DNA from: Nocardioides sp. HDW12B
GTDB taxonomy: Bacteria; Actinomycetota; Actinomycetes; Propionibacteriales; Nocardioidaceae
Assembly: GCF_011299595.1 (NCBI RefSeq)
Contig: NZ_CP049867.1
Span: 3,658,001 to 3,722,000, forward strand
Length of the DNA stretch: 64,000 nt
Direction of reading: 5' to 3'
Below are positions 62,503 through 64,000 of this stretch, piece by piece (the first letter of the stretch is position 1; every line of letters starts with the position of its first letter). A program made the position numbers and the translations under genes. The notes under the pieces were generated by a model, which worked only from the letters and a program-made list of their open reading frames with translations, had not been told where the DNA came from and did not search any database.

Positions 62503-64000
62503 ATGAGCAACGACCCTCGTGGACCTGCCTCGAGCCGGCGTGACCGGCTGCGTGGCCATGCCCCCGCCCTCCTGCTGGGGGGGCTGGTCGGGCTGCTGTC
62601 GGGCGCCGCCGCCGTCGCGGTGAGCGAGGCCGTGACGGCCCTGGTCGACGGGGTCACGAGCCCGCTGCTGTCGGTGGGCAACCGTGCCGTCGACTGGGCA
62701 CCGCGTCCGCTCAAGGAGTTCGCCATCGAGACCTTCGGCACGGCCGACAAGCCGGTGCTGATCGGCAGCGTCATCGCCACCGTGGCCCTGCTGGCCGTGG
62801 CCGCGGGCGCCGTGGGCGCCTTCCGTCCCCGCTTGGCCCTCGCAGGCTTCCTCGTGCTCTCCGCCGTGGCTGGTGCCGCGGCCCTCACCGACCGCTCGGC
62901 GACCGCCGGGACCCTCCTCCGGCTGGTGCCGGTGCTGGCGCTCGTGGTCGTCGGCCTGCTGGCGCTGGTCGTGCTGCTGGGCCGCCTCGGCGCCCCTCTG
63001 GCCACCGGGTCCGGCGCGCTGGCCACCGTCGCCGGCCGCAGCGGCGACGGCACCACCACCGGTGCCGGTCCCGTGCCCGCCGACCGGCGCCAGTTCCTGC
63101 TCGCCTCCGTCGGCGTCGTGGCCTTCGCCGCGGCCGGCGGCATCGTCTCGCGGGTCTTCGGCGGTCTGACCGCCGCGGCCGACCGCGCCGGCATCACCCT
63201 GCCCACGGCGGCCAGCAAGGCCGCCCCGGTGCCCAGCGGCACCGTCGTCGGCGTCAAGGGCGTCACCCCCTACCTGACCGAGAACAGCGACTTCTACCGC
63301 GTCGACACCGCGCTGAAGGTGCCGGACGTCCCGATCGACGGCTGGACGCTGCGGATCCACGGGATGGTCGACAACGAGATCGAGCTGACCTACGCCGACA
63401 TCCTCGAGCGCCCCCTGACCGAGAACCGCATCACCATGACCTGCGTGTCGAACCCGGTGGGCGGGGAGTACCTCGGCAACGCCCTCTGGCTGGGCATCCC
63501 GCTGCACGAGCTGCTCGCCGAGGCCGGCGTGCAGGACGGCGCCGACGCGGTGAAGTCCACCTCCGCCGACGACTTCACCGCCGGCACGCCGCTCGAGGTG
63601 CTGACCGACAAGGACCGCGGGGCCATGGTCGCGATCGGCATGAACGGCGAGCCTCTCCCCCTCGAGCACGGCTTCCCGGCCCGGATGGTCACCCCCGGTC
63701 TCTACGGGTACGTGTCGGCCACCAAGTGGCTGGTCGACCTCGAGGTCACCCGCTTCTCCGACTTCAAGGCCTACTGGACCACCCGCGGCTACTCCGCCGA
63801 GGCGCCCATCAAGACCTCCAGCCGCATCGACGTGCCGCGATCCTTCGCCCAGCTCGAGGCGGGGCCGAACAAGGTGGCCGGCGTCGCGTGGGCCCAGGCC
63901 TCCGGCATCGAGAAGGTCGAGGTCCGCGTGGACGGCGGCGACTGGGAGGAGGCCCGCCTCGGCGAGGAGGACGGCCTCGACACCTGGCGCCAGTGGGTCT
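62503..64000 (+). CDS. molybdopterin-dependent oxidoreductase, sulfite oxidase-like (partial, runs off the window)
   Basis: An open frame from ATG at 62503 runs to the window end (at least 499 residues). The N-terminal 200 residues have about four hydrophobic helices (LLLGGLVGLLSGAAAVAVSE and others). Then RRQFLLASVGVVAFAAAGG, a twin-arginine-like segment and helix, opens the export-side domain. The molybdenum centre motif is RITMTCVSNPVGGEYLGNA with the ligand Cys314, and HGFPARMVTPGLYGYVSATK is a family landmark. It is a YedY/sulfite-oxidase-type enzyme of the extracytoplasmic side with an unusual membrane domain. The C-terminus (dimer domain) is cut after about KVEVRVDGGDWEEARLGEED. Confidence 0.85.
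   Translation, partial: MSNDPRGPASSRRDRLRGHAPALLLGGLVGLLSGAAAVAVSEAVTALVDGVTSPLLSVGNRAVDWAPRPLKEFAIETFGTADKPVLIGSVIATVALLAVAAGAVGAFRPRLALAGFLVLSAVAGAAALTDRSATAGTLLRLVPVLALVVVGLLALVVLLGRLGAPLATGSGALATVAGRSGDGTTTGAGPVPADRRQFLLASVGVVAFAAAGGIVSRVFGGLTAAADRAGITLPTAASKAAPVPSGTVVGVKGVTPYLTENSDFYRVDTALKVPDVPIDGWTLRIHGMVDNEIELTYADILERPLTENRITMTCVSNPVGGEYLGNALWLGIPLHELLAEAGVQDGADAVKSTSADDFTAGTPLEVLTDKDRGAMVAIGMNGEPLPLEHGFPARMVTPGLYGYVSATKWLVDLEVTRFSDFKAYWTTRGYSAEAPIKTSSRIDVPRSFAQLEAGPNKVAGVAWAQASGIEKVEVRVDGGDWEEARLGEEDGLDTWRQWV

Overview
The window is very GC-rich, densely coded actinobacterial chromosome. Gene content points to Nocardioides or a close relative: two 13E12-type DUF222/HNH proteins, DUF6458, DUF1990, DUF2200, a 2-methylcrotonyl-CoA carboxylase cluster with its own TetR regulator, an EgtC-like amidotransferase and RecBCD. 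The genus is an inference from protein style; no rRNA, tRNA or plasmid marker is present. No intergenic gap exceeds about 200 bases.

Layout. 0.1-8 kb: an HNH gene under a near-perfect SOS box, a SRPBCC protein, a RibD-type reductase divergent from a TetR regulator, DUF1990, a Cdc6-like AAA ATPase, an Fpg/Nei glycosylase, a phosphotransferase and a DUF1232 protein. 7.8-12.2 kb: a reactive-sulfur (cst-like) locus with two DUF4396 membrane proteins, a CstR-type repressor, a persulfide dioxygenase-rhodanese, a TauE/SafE exporter and a 56-residue Cys-rich protein. Three C-tract/G-tract palindromes lie in its promoters. 12.2-14.8 kb: aat, an EcsC protein and a sulfotransferase-like protein. 14.8-20 kb: leucine catabolism (carboxyltransferase, biotin carboxylase, HMG-CoA lyase) divergent from a TetR regulator. 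20-29.5 kb: a class V aminotransferase, CPBP protease, MarR operon, secreted and GNAT proteins, a flotillin/NfeD pair, a DUF1295-flavoprotein fusion and a thioesterase. 29.6-32.6 kb: a sugar or inositol-type isomerase and dehydrogenase operon divergent from a LacI regulator, with paired operators.

32.7-36.3 kb: a frameshifted HNH gene, a DinB protein, a frameshifted membrane protein and DUF2200. 36.3-45.1 kb: recC-recB-recD, translationally coupled. 45.1-51.4 kb: double VOC protein, beta-propeller lipo/membrane protein, DUF6458, glutathione peroxidase with an EgtC-like protein, and PadR with two tandem HAAS-domain proteins. 51.4-59.3 kb: M13 peptidase, a two-domain GNAT gene enclosed by 61-bp inverted repeats, an ethanolamine-type permease, a parS-like palindrome, a small GNAT, an amidohydrolase and an epimerase. 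59.3-64 kb: quinone oxidoreductase, an M15-type lipoprotein, lepB and a sulfite-oxidase-like membrane protein cut by the window end.

Across the window many single genes start 6-8 nt after a TANNNT box with no Shine-Dalgarno, the pattern expected for leaderless mRNAs. Genes inside operons instead use 1-8 nt overlaps or clear ribosome sites. The most unusual points are the operator-linked DUF4396/CstR locus, the inverted-repeat-bounded GNAT cassette, the parS-like site, an EgtC homologue without its nucleophile Cys, and a probable CTG start in a CTGA overlap.
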